A stretch of 64,000 nucleotides of DNA from Flavobacteriales bacterium. GTDB lineage: Bacteria; Bacteroidota; Bacteroidia; Flavobacteriales_D; Parvicellaceae. Shown piece after piece: positions 37,205-45,992 of this stretch (the stretch's first letter is position 1; every line of letters begins with the position of its first letter). The stretch spans positions 52,817 to 116,816 of the forward strand of contig JAOASC010000040.1 of the NCBI GenBank assembly GCA_025210295.1. Reading direction: 5' to 3'. The notes below the pieces were generated by a model. The model did no database searches, was not told where the DNA came from, and saw only the letters and a list, made by a program, of their open reading frames with translations. A program made the position numbers and the translations under genes.

Positions 37205-38302
37205 TTGGAGTTGGTCAAAAAAATAGCTCATTATTTAATATACACTTTAAACATTATTGTTGTAATAGGGCTGTTGTCTGCTTATTTAGCAAGTTATGTA
37301 TCTCCCAAAACAACGGTTCTCTTTGCCTACTTTGGCTTAGCATACCCTATATTTTTGATAGCGAATATCGGATTTGCTATTTATTGGGGGATTAACAGAA
37401 AGAAGAAAGCTTTACTCTCTCTTTTGGTCATTGCTTTAGGCTGGAATCAGTTTTTTCAGTTTTTTCAATTTCCTTTTGGTAGTCAAGATCTTTCGGAAGA
37501 TTCAATTAAAGTGATGAGCTATAATGTTCGATTATTTGATTTGTATGATTGGACCAAAGAAAAGGATATTAAAAAGAAAATAATAGAGTTGGTAAAACAA
37601 CAAAATCCAGATGTCGTATGTTTTCAGGAGTATTATATGAAAGGAGATGGGAAAGATTTAGCACAAAGTTTAAACTTGCCCTATATGAATCAATATTTTA
37701 CTTCTCAAACAGTGAAGCAAGGGATAAATACAGGAATAGGGACAGCAATTTTTAGTCAATATCCAATTCTTAACCAAGGAGCCATCCTATTTGAAGGAGA
37801 AGCGGCTAATCATAGTACTTTTATCGATATTTTAAAAGGGCAAGATACCATCAGAATCTATAATGCTCATTTAGGTTCTATTCGTTTTGATTACGATGAT
37901 TATACTTTTATAGCAGGAGAGCAACAAAAAGGATTGGAAGAAGATATAGCACCACTCAAAAAGGTCGCTATACGATTAGAAAAAGGGTTTCAAAAAAGAG
38001 TCGATCAAGTAGCTAAGTTAAAAGAACATGTAGAGACTTCTCCTTATCCTACCATTATCGCTTCTGATATGAATGACACGCCAATATCCTATACGTATCA
38101 ACAATTTTCACAGGGATTAAAGGATTCATTTAATGAAAATGGAAGTTGGGTAGGAAGTACATATATAGGGAATATCCCTTTTTTAAGAATAGATTATCTA
38201 TGGTATAATCAGTTGGTTGAAAACCATTCATTTTATACCATTAACAAAGTTTATTCAGATCATAGGCCTATTGTAGGTACATATTATATACCTACTAAAT
38301 AG
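37205..38302 (+). CDS. Membrane-anchored endonuclease/exonuclease/phosphatase-family protein
   Basis: A 365-residue protein with two or three N-terminal hydrophobic segments (residues about 8-30 and 36-60, then 68-85) followed by an EEP-fold domain from about residue 100. Motifs: VMSYNVRLFD, VVCFQEYYM (metal-binding Glu), IRIYNAHLGSIRFD, IASDMNDTPISYTY (catalytic Asp/Asn) and YSDHRPIVGTY (catalytic His). Substrates of the fold include nucleic acids, phospholipids and phosphoinositides; none can be picked from sequence. The only good start is TTG at 37205, three bases after the previous stop, because no ATG occurs before the first helix. Last gene of the mutL-rhomboid run, converging on a minus-strand cluster. 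Confidence 0.88.
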   Translation: MELVKKIAHYLIYTLNIIVVIGLLSAYLASYVSPKTTVLFAYFGLAYPIFLIANIGFAIYWGINRKKKALLSLLVIALGWNQFFQFFQFPFGSQDLSEDSIKVMSYNVRLFDLYDWTKEKDIKKKIIELVKQQNPDVVCFQEYYMKGDGKDLAQSLNLPYMNQYFTSQTVKQGINTGIGTAIFSQYPILNQGAILFEGEAANHSTFIDILKGQDTIRIYNAHLGSIRFDYDDYTFIAGEQQKGLEEDIAPLKKVAIRLEKGFQKRVDQVAKLKEHVETSPYPTIIASDMNDTPISYTYQQFSQGLKDSFNENGSWVGSTYIGNIPFLRIDYLWYNQLVENHSFYTINKVYSDHRPIVGTYYIPTK

Positions 38303-38326
38303 ACCTTGATAGAAAGCGTATATCTT

Positions 38327-39154
38327 TTATTGATAATACTTAGCTGGAATTAGTCGTGTGGCATAGGCAAAAGAATCTTTGGTCCTTAAGTTTTTTTCTC
38401 TAAATCTAATAAAAGGTAAAATTCCATCAGACGGTAGCATATTGTTGGGTAATGGCGTATAGCTGTAGATGTAATTACTAGCAACCCTAATATCTGCGTC
38501 AGCTTCTTCTATACCAATTTCTTTTAATAATGTTGAATCTATAGTTAGATGAGGAGTACTTTGTGGCTGGTCTAAATCTTTATGAAGTTGTAACATCGTT
38601 TTGGAATACTTAGAGGGATCATGGATTGTTTGTTCTCTATAATCATTGAGTAATTTAGCTACTTTTTTCATTACCTCTATATTTCTAGCGTATTTTGGGT
38701 TTAACGAATAAACCAATAAATAAGAAGCAGGTGTAATTTCGTCTGTAATACTTTTCCAAAGTTGAGGGTCACATTGTACTACGGCTGTCAATAAAATTTC
38801 AGAAGATCTTATATTTTCTGCCCACTTAGATTTGCCAAATAATAATGGAGCTTTACCAACTGTATCTCTGATGATAGGACTATCTGGATTTTTACATTGT
38901 TCAAACCAAGGTTTTAATTTAGCTATTTTAGTAGGATTTGGTATAAATTTGGGGTCCAGTTCTGCATTCGTATAACGAAGTATATTAGCATTTTTTTCGA
39001 GTTCTTCAAGTTGTTGTTGTTTAGCAAGAAAACGTTGCTTAATCTCACTAACGTCAGTCCCTTGTGCTTCTAATTCAAGGATTTGTTCCCATGATAGGTT
39101 TTGCTCCCATTGTTGAGTTAGTTCTTGTATTCTATTCATTCCTGGAAATTTCAT
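38327..39154 (-). CDS. Soluble protein of unknown function, partner of the Imm17-like gene
   Basis: A 275-residue protein without signal peptide or membrane segment. The N-terminal third is helical and Gln/Glu-rich (IQELTQQWEQNLSWEQILEL; IKQRFLAKQQQLEELEKNAN). It is followed by LDPKFIPNPTKIAKLKPWFEQ and FGKSKWAENIRSSEILLTAVVQ, then a mixed segment ending YSYTPLPNNMLPSDGILPFI...YATRLIPAKYYQ. No family recognised. It is the distal gene of the LemA cluster, 27 bases after the Imm17-like membrane gene. As a lone soluble protein next to an immunity-like gene it could be an effector or a partner, but nothing in the sequence shows toxin activity. Confidence 0.75.
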   Translation of the reverse strand: MKFPGMNRIQELTQQWEQNLSWEQILELEAQGTDVSEIKQRFLAKQQQLEELEKNANILRYTNAELDPKFIPNPTKIAKLKPWFEQCKNPDSPIIRDTVGKAPLLFGKSKWAENIRSSEILLTAVVQCDPQLWKSITDEITPASYLLVYSLNPKYARNIEVMKKVAKLLNDYREQTIHDPSKYSKTMLQLHKDLDQPQSTPHLTIDSTLLKEIGIEEADADIRVASNYIYSYTPLPNNMLPSDGILPFIRFREKNLRTKDSFAYATRLIPAKYYQ

Positions 39155-39181
39155 ATATATGTTGTTTTTAGTTTAAGTTTA

Positions 39182-39454
39182 TTAAAGCAGTATATAGTTG
39201 ATTATACCGCCAAATGCGCCTAATAAGAAAATGAAGCCTATAAACCATCTGAATAATGTTCTACCAAACAAATTGTATGCAGCGCGTTGGTGATTGCTAT
39301 TTGGATCAATAGCCCATTTTTTGTTTTTGATGACACCGATAAAAAAAGATAGAAATATTAGGCCTATAATTAAGTAACTATATTTTGGAGAAGAAAGAAG
39401 AAGCCTTTGTATGGATTCTAACATGTCACCGATATAATTCAAAAAATAATTCAT
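39182..39454 (-). CDS. Imm17-like small membrane protein
   Basis: A 90-residue protein with two membrane helices (YLIIGLIFLSFFIGVI at about 27-43 and FIGFIFLLGAFGGIINYILL at about 71-90). Between them lies KKWAIDPNSNHQRAAYNLFGRTLFRWF. The W-x-x-D-P, then F/Y-G-R-x-x-F-R pattern between two helices is how I remember the immunity 17 family, found as predicted immunity proteins in Bacteroidota polymorphic toxin loci. The match is from memory of the motif and needs checking. It lies between the PH-like membrane gene and the unknown soluble gene, on the same strand. Confidence 0.55.
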   Translation of the reverse strand: MNYFLNYIGDMLESIQRLLLSSPKYSYLIIGLIFLSFFIGVIKNKKWAIDPNSNHQRAAYNLFGRTLFRWFIGFIFLLGAFGGIINYILL

Positions 39455-39624
39455 AGTTTAATCAGGAAGAAGAGGGAAATTATTCTTCTCTTGGGCTTCA
39501 TAAAATGTTTTCTTTGAAGCCAAAACTATGTGATTAAAAAGAATTAGAAAATAGTGAACCAATTTCCGATAGCTTTGAATAAATATGTGTATTTACTTTA
39601 TGAAGTAAATGTAAGATTTGTACG

Positions 39625-40650
39625 TTATTTTTGATTCTGTATTTTTTTAGACAAAGAGGAATGAAACAAGCGCTTATCATCAACGTGAAAAGCTAATGTT
39701 GTGAAGTGCTTTTTAAGACCATATAACCCAACCAATGTTTGAGGAGATTTTAAATGAATGATGTAATTATAATTGGTAAGTTCACCTAAAGGAGAGAGTC
39801 TTCTTACTTGCTCATCAAAAACAATTGATTTTGAACTTTGCTCAAAGCTTTCGATTTGATCCAATGCAATTGTTGTTTCACTAAAAATACCATGTCTTAA
39901 ATAAAGCTTTTCATCGGTAATAACGATAGGTCTTTTTCGCATAGAACGTAATATTCCAAATAATTGAAGAGCCGTGTAAATGCTTATAATCGTTAAAACC
40001 CAAGCAACAACACCATTCCATTTTTGAATGAGGTAGTGCAATATAGCAGTTTCTCCTAGTGCTAGAAAGATAAAGACTGCTAGGAGGGCTATCACGCTGC
40101 TATGTTTGTGGTAGGTAAATTCATTAGTTGCTAATTTTTGCTTTTTCCAATTGATAAAAGCATAGTAGATAACTGCTATTTCAGTAACTAAGAGCATCCC
40201 AATTCTTTTAGGGAGAATAGCTGCTGTTGAGGTTTTTAATGTCGTATAGAAATCTAGACTAATATCTTGATGATGAGCTTTATAAGCTTTTCTAATTTGT
40301 CTGATTTTATAGATGGTCAATGCTACAACTGAGATTTCTACAATAGGTACCACCCAATATTTAACCTGAAGTAATAAGTTCTGGTAGTCTTTGGGGATAA
40401 TAAAGCTGGTAATTACAACGCCCAATATAAATAGCGGTACAACTGTAGTATTAGGAATTGCTTTTTTACGAATCAATAAAAAATAGAGGAGGGGAGCAGT
40501 GAATACTAAGTCCAATGTTATTCCTACAGCTAATTGTTCAGGATGTTTTAGAAAAAGAGTCGATTTAGCAAGTACAACCATGCCTGTAATGATCAACAAT
40601 GGTAGTCCAAAAATATAGAGTAATTGGTAAGGATGAATGGTTTTATTCAT
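39625..40650 (-). CDS. Polytopic membrane protein with PH-like C-terminal domain
   Basis: A 341-residue protein with about seven membrane helices (for example LLYIFGLPLLIITGMVVLA and VIALLAVFIFLALGETAIL), followed from about residue 245 by a soluble domain. That domain reads PIVITDEKLYLRHGIFSETTIALDQIESFEQSSKSIVFDE...NYIIHLKSPQTLVGLYGLKK. The VxITDEKLxL...I.LDQIxSFE rhythm is typical of bacterial PH (bPH) domains attached to membranes. Function unknown. It follows the DUF3137 gene by about 50 bases on the same strand and is probably part of the LemA cluster. Confidence 0.7.
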   Translation of the reverse strand: MNKTIHPYQLLYIFGLPLLIITGMVVLAKSTLFLKHPEQLAVGITLDLVFTAPLLYFLLIRKKAIPNTTVVPLFILGVVITSFIIPKDYQNLLLQVKYWVVPIVEISVVALTIYKIRQIRKAYKAHHQDISLDFYTTLKTSTAAILPKRIGMLLVTEIAVIYYAFINWKKQKLATNEFTYHKHSSVIALLAVFIFLALGETAILHYLIQKWNGVVAWVLTIISIYTALQLFGILRSMRKRPIVITDEKLYLRHGIFSETTIALDQIESFEQSSKSIVFDEQVRRLSPLGELTNYNYIIHLKSPQTLVGLYGLKKHFTTLAFHVDDKRLFHSSLSKKIQNQK

Positions 40651-40699
40651 AGCTAAAAGCGTTTAAATTACTTCAACTATAAAGATAACTAAATTCGAC

Positions 40700-41782
40700 C
40701 TAATTTAACTTTAATTCTGTAGGAATTGCTTGTGCAGCTTCAATATTTAAAGCTAATTCTTCCAATACTTCAAATGAAGATAGATTTCCTGAGGGAAATG
40801 AAAAAACACCATTTTTATTTTCAATAGCAATAAAAACTTGTTGATGGTGGAATGATAAAATGATTGGACGTTTAAACTTTTCTTGAAGCAAAAGAATTCG
40901 TTCCATTAAAGCAATAGATAAAACATAACGTGCTTCTACTTGATCAGTGCTATACACTATAAATGCTGTTGAAAAACGAGGATCTTCTAATTGAACTTGC
41001 TGCTCTTCCTTAAAATTATGACTGAAATAACGATTAATTTGGGTAGGATATGCATTGGTTAAAATAACAGTATGGCCTTTGAGTTTTTTCTTAAAGCTTA
41101 ACCAACAAAATAAGCCTCGAAAAGTATATTGTACAGCTTCAGCTGATTGGTTAGTCAATAGGTTTTTTAGAACATAGTCGTAAAAAATAACAATGAAGTT
41201 GAGAAAAGGAATTCGTAAGAGTAATGCTTTCAATTGATGTGTTGTCTTCTTTTCAACGATTCCAATATCTGCTATATTGATACTAAGCTCGTTATTAGAA
41301 CTTCTAATTTGACCATAACTGTAGATAGGAGCTTTATCATTGATGTTAGAAAAGAGCTTACTCTTGATAATTTCTTTTTTAGGAACAAAAGTATTCAGAG
41401 AAAACTCAACATTTGGAAATAAAGATTGAACCATTTGAGTGATGGTTTTCGCTTCGATCTGTTTAAAATTGGCAAACCTGTTTGAAAAAATAGACGTAGA
41501 AAGGTAGAGTAGTACCATCAGCCCAATAAAAGGGTATAACTGTGCATAAGGATTATTGGCTGATGGTTGAAAAAGAGCAAAACGATACTCCTGGAGTAAA
41601 GGAATATAATGACTCAACATATTAAAAAGCATAAGCACCATCAATAAACCAGTAATCGCCCATACAAGCTTTTGAAAGCGCTGAGTGACTTTTCTTTGTT
41701 GATTTACTGCAGATAGGGCGTCTTTTGTTTGGTGGTATACGCTTTTTAATCGTTGCTTGTCCATAGTAGGTGTTATTTCCAT
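40700..41782 (-). CDS. DUF3137 membrane protein
   Basis: A 360-residue protein. An N-terminal helical segment (LKSVYHQTKDALSAVNQQRK) precedes two membrane helices (LVWAITGLLMVLMLFNMLSH; YPFIGLMVLLYLSTSIF). The remaining soluble part carries the DUF3137 signatures YSYGQIRSSNNELSINIADIGIVE and YTFRGLFCWLSFKKKLKGHTVILTNAYP, then EDPRFSTAFIVYSTDQVEARYVLSIALMERI and ILSFHHQQVFIAIENK. DUF3137 genes are often found beside lemA, as here. Biochemical role unknown. Its start overlaps the end of the DUF1266 gene by 10 bases. Confidence 0.8.
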   Translation of the reverse strand: MEITPTMDKQRLKSVYHQTKDALSAVNQQRKVTQRFQKLVWAITGLLMVLMLFNMLSHYIPLLQEYRFALFQPSANNPYAQLYPFIGLMVLLYLSTSIFSNRFANFKQIEAKTITQMVQSLFPNVEFSLNTFVPKKEIIKSKLFSNINDKAPIYSYGQIRSSNNELSINIADIGIVEKKTTHQLKALLLRIPFLNFIVIFYDYVLKNLLTNQSAEAVQYTFRGLFCWLSFKKKLKGHTVILTNAYPTQINRYFSHNFKEEQQVQLEDPRFSTAFIVYSTDQVEARYVLSIALMERILLLQEKFKRPIILSFHHQQVFIAIENKNGVFSFPSGNLSSFEVLEELALNIEAAQAIPTELKLN

Positions 41783-42579
41783 TCAATAGTATTCCATGGA
41801 CTTTCAGGGTTCGCTAATAGTTGTGCATATAAATCATACATTTCTTCTAGATAACCATCTTTTCTATCTCTGATATCTAAGGTAAAACCTAAAACGTAAC
41901 TTTTGGCAAAGTCTTCCCATGAAGAAAAATGTTCTTTCGCTAATTGAGTTGCAAAATTTATCACTTTCCAAGCATCTTCCTCGCTAATAATTTCAGCAGT
42001 ATAAGCTCTTCTAGCATGACCTACTAAAACACTTGCATCATATGCCGCAACTCCAACCTCAATTTCAGAATCAAAAGTGATTAGCCCTTTTTGCTTCAGT
42101 GTTCCCTGAGCTTTTCCTGTTCTTAGGAGGTTGAGGTAACGTTCAGCACGTTCGTTATTTCCGTATTTTTGTTGCATCAAAGTTGGCCAGTTTTCTTCAG
42201 GTTCGTTTTGAATCATTGCATATATAAAATCGAAATACCAGCGTCTTCCATCTTTCATAAAGTATTCGGTTAGTCCCCAGTATCCCTCAGGGGTATTGAT
42301 TCCCCATCCTTCTAGATAATTTTTAGCGTGAATTCCTTTCTTAAAAAAAAGGGTATTGGTGTTCACTTTCCACCATTCGTTTGTTACAGCGTCTAAAGCC
42401 AAAGAGAAAAGTTGTTCATCAGTCAATGTGCTGTTTGGATCTTTTTTAAACTTAGCTTTTACTTGATCAGGTTCTACATAGCCTTCTTTTGCTTTGGAGA
42501 AAAACTTATAAGCATAAGCCACTATTCCAAAGGCAAAAATAACATATCCATACCAGGGTAAATTTTCGAACATTTGCAT
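41773..42579 (-). CDS. DUF1266 protein with N-terminal membrane anchor
   Basis: A 268-residue protein. One membrane helix (WYGYVIFAFGIVAYAYKFF, about 5-23) is followed by a soluble all-helical domain. Features that recall DUF1266 are EGWGINTPEGYWGLTEYFMKDGRRWYFDFIYAMI and EEDAWKVINFATQLAKEHFSSWEDFAKSYVLGF. DUF1266 domains occur in many bacteria as standalone or fused helical modules of unknown function. It lies between lemA (15 bases upstream) and the DUF3137 gene (10-base overlap), so the three genes are one transcript. Confidence 0.72.
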   Translation of the reverse strand: MQMFENLPWYGYVIFAFGIVAYAYKFFSKAKEGYVEPDQVKAKFKKDPNSTLTDEQLFSLALDAVTNEWWKVNTNTLFFKKGIHAKNYLEGWGINTPEGYWGLTEYFMKDGRRWYFDFIYAMIQNEPEENWPTLMQQKYGNNERAERYLNLLRTGKAQGTLKQKGLITFDSEIEVGVAAYDASVLVGHARRAYTAEIISEEDAWKVINFATQLAKEHFSSWEDFAKSYVLGFTLDIRDRKDGYLEEMYDLYAQLLANPESPWNTIEWK

Positions 42580-42593
42580 AATTAGTTGTGTTT

Positions 42594-43154
42594 TTAATTG
42601 GTTAATAATGATTTTATGTTGATTTCTTTTTGTTCAGTTTTAGGAATTTCTAACAATAGCTGAGTTTTATCTTTTCTTATTCCAGCAATGATAGAAGCAG
42701 GGAATTGTTGAATTTTATTATTGTAGGAAGTCACAGCTGCATTATAGGCTCTTCTAGCTGCAGAAATTTGTTCTTCTATATCTGTCAGCTCGTATTGAAG
42801 CTTTGAAAATTGTTGATCAGCTTTTAGTTCAGGATAATTTTCAACGTTAAGCGCCAGCCCACTTAATAGCTGAGTAAATTCATTAGATTTTTCAATTTTT
42901 TGATTAGGAGAAGTTTCAGGATGATCAATAGAGCTTCTAAGCTCAGTTATTTTTAAAAGTATTTCTTTTTCGTGTGCTAAATATTTATTGAGCATAGCAA
43001 CTAGGTTAGGAATTAAATCAAAGCGTTTTTTTAGATAAACTTCAATACTTCCAAAGGCTTGAGCGGCTTGATTCTTTTTTGTGATTATTTGATTGTTGAT
43101 CACAATAGCTGCAATAACAAGTATAATTACAATAATTCCAATAGTCATTTCCAT
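42594..43154 (-). CDS. lemA: LemA-family membrane protein
   Basis: A 186-residue LemA protein: one N-terminal membrane helix (TIGIIVIILVIAAIVINNQI) followed by a four-helix bundle. Diagnostic stretches are QAFGSIEVYLKKRFDLIPNLVAML, a LemA core in which the usual VDVxLxxRxDLIPNLVxxV is modified, and ENYPELKADQQFSKLQYELTDIEEQISAARRAYNAAVTSYN. LemA proteins are widespread, sit in the inner membrane with the bundle outside the cytoplasm, and have no agreed function. It is the first gene of the cluster lemA-DUF1266-DUF3137-PH-like. Confidence 0.92.
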   Translation of the reverse strand: MEMTIGIIVIILVIAAIVINNQIITKKNQAAQAFGSIEVYLKKRFDLIPNLVAMLNKYLAHEKEILLKITELRSSIDHPETSPNQKIEKSNEFTQLLSGLALNVENYPELKADQQFSKLQYELTDIEEQISAARRAYNAAVTSYNNKIQQFPASIIAGIRKDKTQLLLEIPKTEQKEINIKSLLTN

Positions 43155-43260
43155 AGTTTTTTTCTGTAAGATACTTTATTTATAGGTAATTTGATAATGT
43201 ATTAAAATTAAATTTTCTTTAGTTCTTGTTTCTTAAGTATAATATTGGTTTTTCTCATTT

Positions 43261-43911
43261 TTAAAAGTTATCGATAGCTTCATTAAGGTGCTTCACTGCT
43301 ATTTCATCGATTGTTCCGTCTTCTAAAATTTTATATTGGGTTTGTTTGACTTCTTTATGATTTCCCCAAAATATTTGGTTTACCATTAAGTGTTCTTCAC
43401 TTATTTGTGATTGTGTGCAAGACATTCCTTCTGCGATTTCGTCGTATGCAACAATTTTGTAATCGATGATAGCTCCTTTTAAATTATAATTAATGAGTAC
43501 TGATTCCATTTCATGTGTTCCTTTTATTGTGGTAACAACTAAAGAATGAAACTTTTTCGGATTTAAATCAACTTTATATTGAGCTATTGCTCTAAAATTG
43601 TTTTGATAAAAGTTAGGATATATTTTATCGAGCTGTAAGCTGTTTACATCAATTTCTTGATAATCATCGGGATCAATAAAGTCGTCAAAGTTGGTCGTTT
43701 CACTGTGAGGTAATTTTTGGAGTGGGGTAGTGGCTACTATTTGATCAAAAGGTTGAATACTATCTTTTTGAAGCGCTTCAGATGCTTTACAGTTTTTTTT
43801 ATGTTCTAAATTAGTAACGCTTTGTTGCTTTGTAACTTCTTGATTGCAAGCGATAAAAAGCAAAATAGGGGCTAATATTAAAGGTGTTAAAAACTTCATT
43901 TTAAATGACAT
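43261..43911 (-). CDS. Lipoprotein of unknown function
   Basis: A 216-residue lipoprotein; lipobox LLFIAC at about residue 22, followed by NQEVTKQQS. Two ATG codons are possible, 43911 and 43899; both keep the signal. The mature part is acidic with SETTNFDDFIDPDDYQEIDV, then a beta-rich region ending FWGNHKEVKQTQYKILEDGTIDEIAVKHL. No family recognised. The upstream small membrane gene ends within its start region, so the two are coupled. Confidence 0.75.
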   Translation of the reverse strand: MSFKMKFLTPLILAPILLFIACNQEVTKQQSVTNLEHKKNCKASEALQKDSIQPFDQIVATTPLQKLPHSETTNFDDFIDPDDYQEIDVNSLQLDKIYPNFYQNNFRAIAQYKVDLNPKKFHSLVVTTIKGTHEMESVLINYNLKGAIIDYKIVAYDEIAEGMSCTQSQISEEHLMVNQIFWGNHKEVKQTQYKILEDGTIDEIAVKHLNEAIDNF

Positions 43912-44191
43912 CTATTATTTTTTCTAAAGAATAATGTATTACTCCTACAATGGCTGCAATTGCTATTAGTAATCCTAATCTGATAAAAAAGGCATAGTAT
44001 TGTAGCTTTCTTAAAAAAAGAAGATTAATGAAGGTAAAAATAGTAGCAATAATGCCTCCTATAATTAGTCCATAGTAAATTATAGCATAATTCAGCATGA
44101 TAAAAAAGATGTACATAATTCCTGAGGGAGCTTCCTCTTGAGGAGTTAAAATTAAATACATATGAAGAAGTCCAAGCCATAAAGACAGCAC
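43901..44191 (-). CDS. Small membrane protein with non-ATG start
   Basis: About 96 residues with three membrane helices (LSLWLGLLHMYLILT; IIYYGLIIGGIIATIFTFINLLF; LGLLIAIAAIVGVIHYSL). The first possible start is GTG at 44191; the only ATG, at 44161, would cut into the first helix. Upstream of the GTG the same frame stays open for about 22 more codons and encodes a Lys-rich, membrane-like sequence (KIKTIKKITPHLFWI) but has no standard start. The true N-terminus, or an upstream frameshift near the eight-A run at about 44213-44222, is unresolved. Ends overlapping the lipoprotein start. Confidence 0.6.
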   Translation of the reverse strand: MLSLWLGLLHMYLILTPQEEAPSGIMYIFFIMLNYAIIYYGLIIGGIIATIFTFINLLFLRKLQYYAFFIRLGLLIAIAAIVGVIHYSLEKIIDVI

Positions 44192-44266
44192 TATCCAAAA
44201 TAGGTGAGGTGTTATTTTTTTTATTGTTTTGATTTTGGAAAGAGTTGAATGGCCTTTTAAATCCTA

Positions 44267-44295
44267 AAAAATGCTACCAATATGATAGCATTTTT
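44267..44295 (-). terminator. Rho-independent terminator of the T9SS cargo operon
   Basis: A perfect 10-bp stem (44267-44276 with 44286-44295; AAAAATGCTA/TAGCATTTTT) with a 9-nt loop, followed on the minus strand by T residues. It lies 28 bases past the last cargo gene. Confidence 0.85.
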
Positions 44296-44322
44296 AGAAA
44301 ATAAGAATGTTTAATTTAGGTT

Positions 44323-45990
44323 TTATTGTATCGCAATTTTTTTACTCACTATTCCCTTATTCAGGTTAATTTTAAAAATATAGATCCCCTTAGAAAATAG
44401 TGAAGTAGGGATAAGTTGGTGATTTCCTCTAGCAACAATTTCTCCAGAAAGGTTGTAGATAATATAGCTTTCAAAATCAACATCATCAGATGTATGAATA
44501 TTGATGTGAGTATTGGTATTGACTAGCGTTATTGCATTATCTAAGTCTTTATCAGCAATGTTGCTAAACACAAAGTTGGTTGTTGTAACAAGGTTAAAGT
44601 TGGTCCATAATGCACCTGGGTCTGTGACATAAACTGCTTCAGTTCCTGTAGGAATGTATAGGTTTACTGAAGTTCTGTTGGGTCCGAAAGTATCACTTCC
44701 TGTATTTGAATTAATAGTTGGAGGAGTCATATTTACAGAAGAAACACTCGTTAATGGATTATTGTAAAAGGCTCTTGAACCTATGTTTGTAACTGTACTA
44801 GGAAAAATAATACTATCAATCTGGTTATCTTCAAATGCTGAATTACCAATAGACGTAATTCCATTGACCATATTTACTTCTGTAAGTGCATTGTTCCGAA
44901 AAGCATCTTCTCCAATACTGGTAATATGGCTAGGAATAGAAATGCTTGTTAAAAGGTTGTTTTTAAAGCAATCTTCATTTATGGTGGTGATACCACTTGG
45001 TATTATCAAGTTGGTTAATTGATTATTAGCAAAAGCATGAGAAGCAAGGTGAATAAGGCTAGGAGGAAAGTTTATATTAGTGATTTGATTATCCCCAAAA
45101 GCATAAATTCCTATGGTGTCTAAAGCATTGTGTAAGGTAACACTTGTTAATTGGTTTTCAGAAAAAGTATCTTCACCAATTTTTGTGATATGATTAGGAA
45201 TGGTAATGCTAGTCAACTGATTCCCTGCAAAAATACCATTTGAAAGTGAAGTGACGCTATTAGGGAAAGTAATAGTCGTGATTTGATTCCCATAAAATGA
45301 ATAAGCCCCAATGTTGGTTACACTATTAGGAAAACTAATACTTGTAATTAAATTATTACCAAATGCACCTTGTCCTATTTCGCTAACTCCATCAAGCAAT
45401 GTTAAACTGATAATTTGATTATCTTTAAAGGCTCCTTCTCCAATTGAAGTAATTGTTCCTGGTATTGAAAGATTAATAAATGGATTTCCAACAAAACAAT
45501 ACTTTGGAATGTATCCATTAGGAAAATTCACATTGGATAAATTAGAGAACTGATTATTTCTAAATAAATAATCTCCCATTGAAATAACACTACTAGGCAT
45601 ATCAATAGAAGAAAAATCATTGTTATGAAAAGCGTAATCATCTATTGTTGTTACACTGTTGGGTATAATTATATTACTAATATTATTATTGGCAAAACTA
45701 GCTAAACCAATTTGAGTTATAGTGTTAGGTAGATTTACATTCGAAATGTTATTAGAGTTAAATGAGTGCGCTCCAATTTCTGTTAGTGTATAAGTAATAT
45801 TTGTATTAGGATCAGTTACTGTTGCTTGCAGGTTGATTGTAGTCATACCTCCATTTATTTGATCATAATCAGTTGTTTTCACTGTATTAGTAGAAGTAAC
45901 TGAGTAGGTAATGAAATTATCTACAAAAGTTTGACTATTAGCATTTAACACTAATATAATGCTTGTACAATTTAGTATAAGTTTTTTCAT
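44323..45990 (-). CDS. BspA-like LRR_5 secreted protein with sorting-domain-like C-terminus
   Basis: A 555-residue secreted protein. Signal peptide (LILNCTSIILVLNANSQ), then about fifteen BspA-type leucine-rich repeats of about 23 residues with the pattern ITSIGEDAFxxNxLTSVxIPNxV, covering about 60-430. The C-terminal region (FESYIIYNLSGEIVARGNHQ...FSKGIYIFKINLNKGIVSKKIAIQ) resembles a type A T9SS sorting domain in its second half but lacks the usual YPNP motif. BspA-like proteins bind host or matrix proteins in oral Bacteroidota; here the ligand is unknown. Last gene of the cargo operon, two bases after the previous gene. Confidence 0.85.
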   Translation of the reverse strand: MKKLILNCTSIILVLNANSQTFVDNFITYSVTSTNTVKTTDYDQINGGMTTINLQATVTDPNTNITYTLTEIGAHSFNSNNISNVNLPNTITQIGLASFANNNISNIIIPNSVTTIDDYAFHNNDFSSIDMPSSVISMGDYLFRNNQFSNLSNVNFPNGYIPKYCFVGNPFINLSIPGTITSIGEGAFKDNQIISLTLLDGVSEIGQGAFGNNLITSISFPNSVTNIGAYSFYGNQITTITFPNSVTSLSNGIFAGNQLTSITIPNHITKIGEDTFSENQLTSVTLHNALDTIGIYAFGDNQITNINFPPSLIHLASHAFANNQLTNLIIPSGITTINEDCFKNNLLTSISIPSHITSIGEDAFRNNALTEVNMVNGITSIGNSAFEDNQIDSIIFPSTVTNIGSRAFYNNPLTSVSSVNMTPPTINSNTGSDTFGPNRTSVNLYIPTGTEAVYVTDPGALWTNFNLVTTTNFVFSNIADKDLDNAITLVNTNTHINIHTSDDVDFESYIIYNLSGEIVARGNHQLIPTSLFSKGIYIFKINLNKGIVSKKIAIQ

Positions 45991-45992
45991 AA

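Noticed and set aside
39494..39521. Hairpin GGCTTCA/TGAAGCC between PH-like and Imm17-like genes as terminator
   Set aside because: No T run follows on either strand and the loop is long; evidence too weak to split the cluster.
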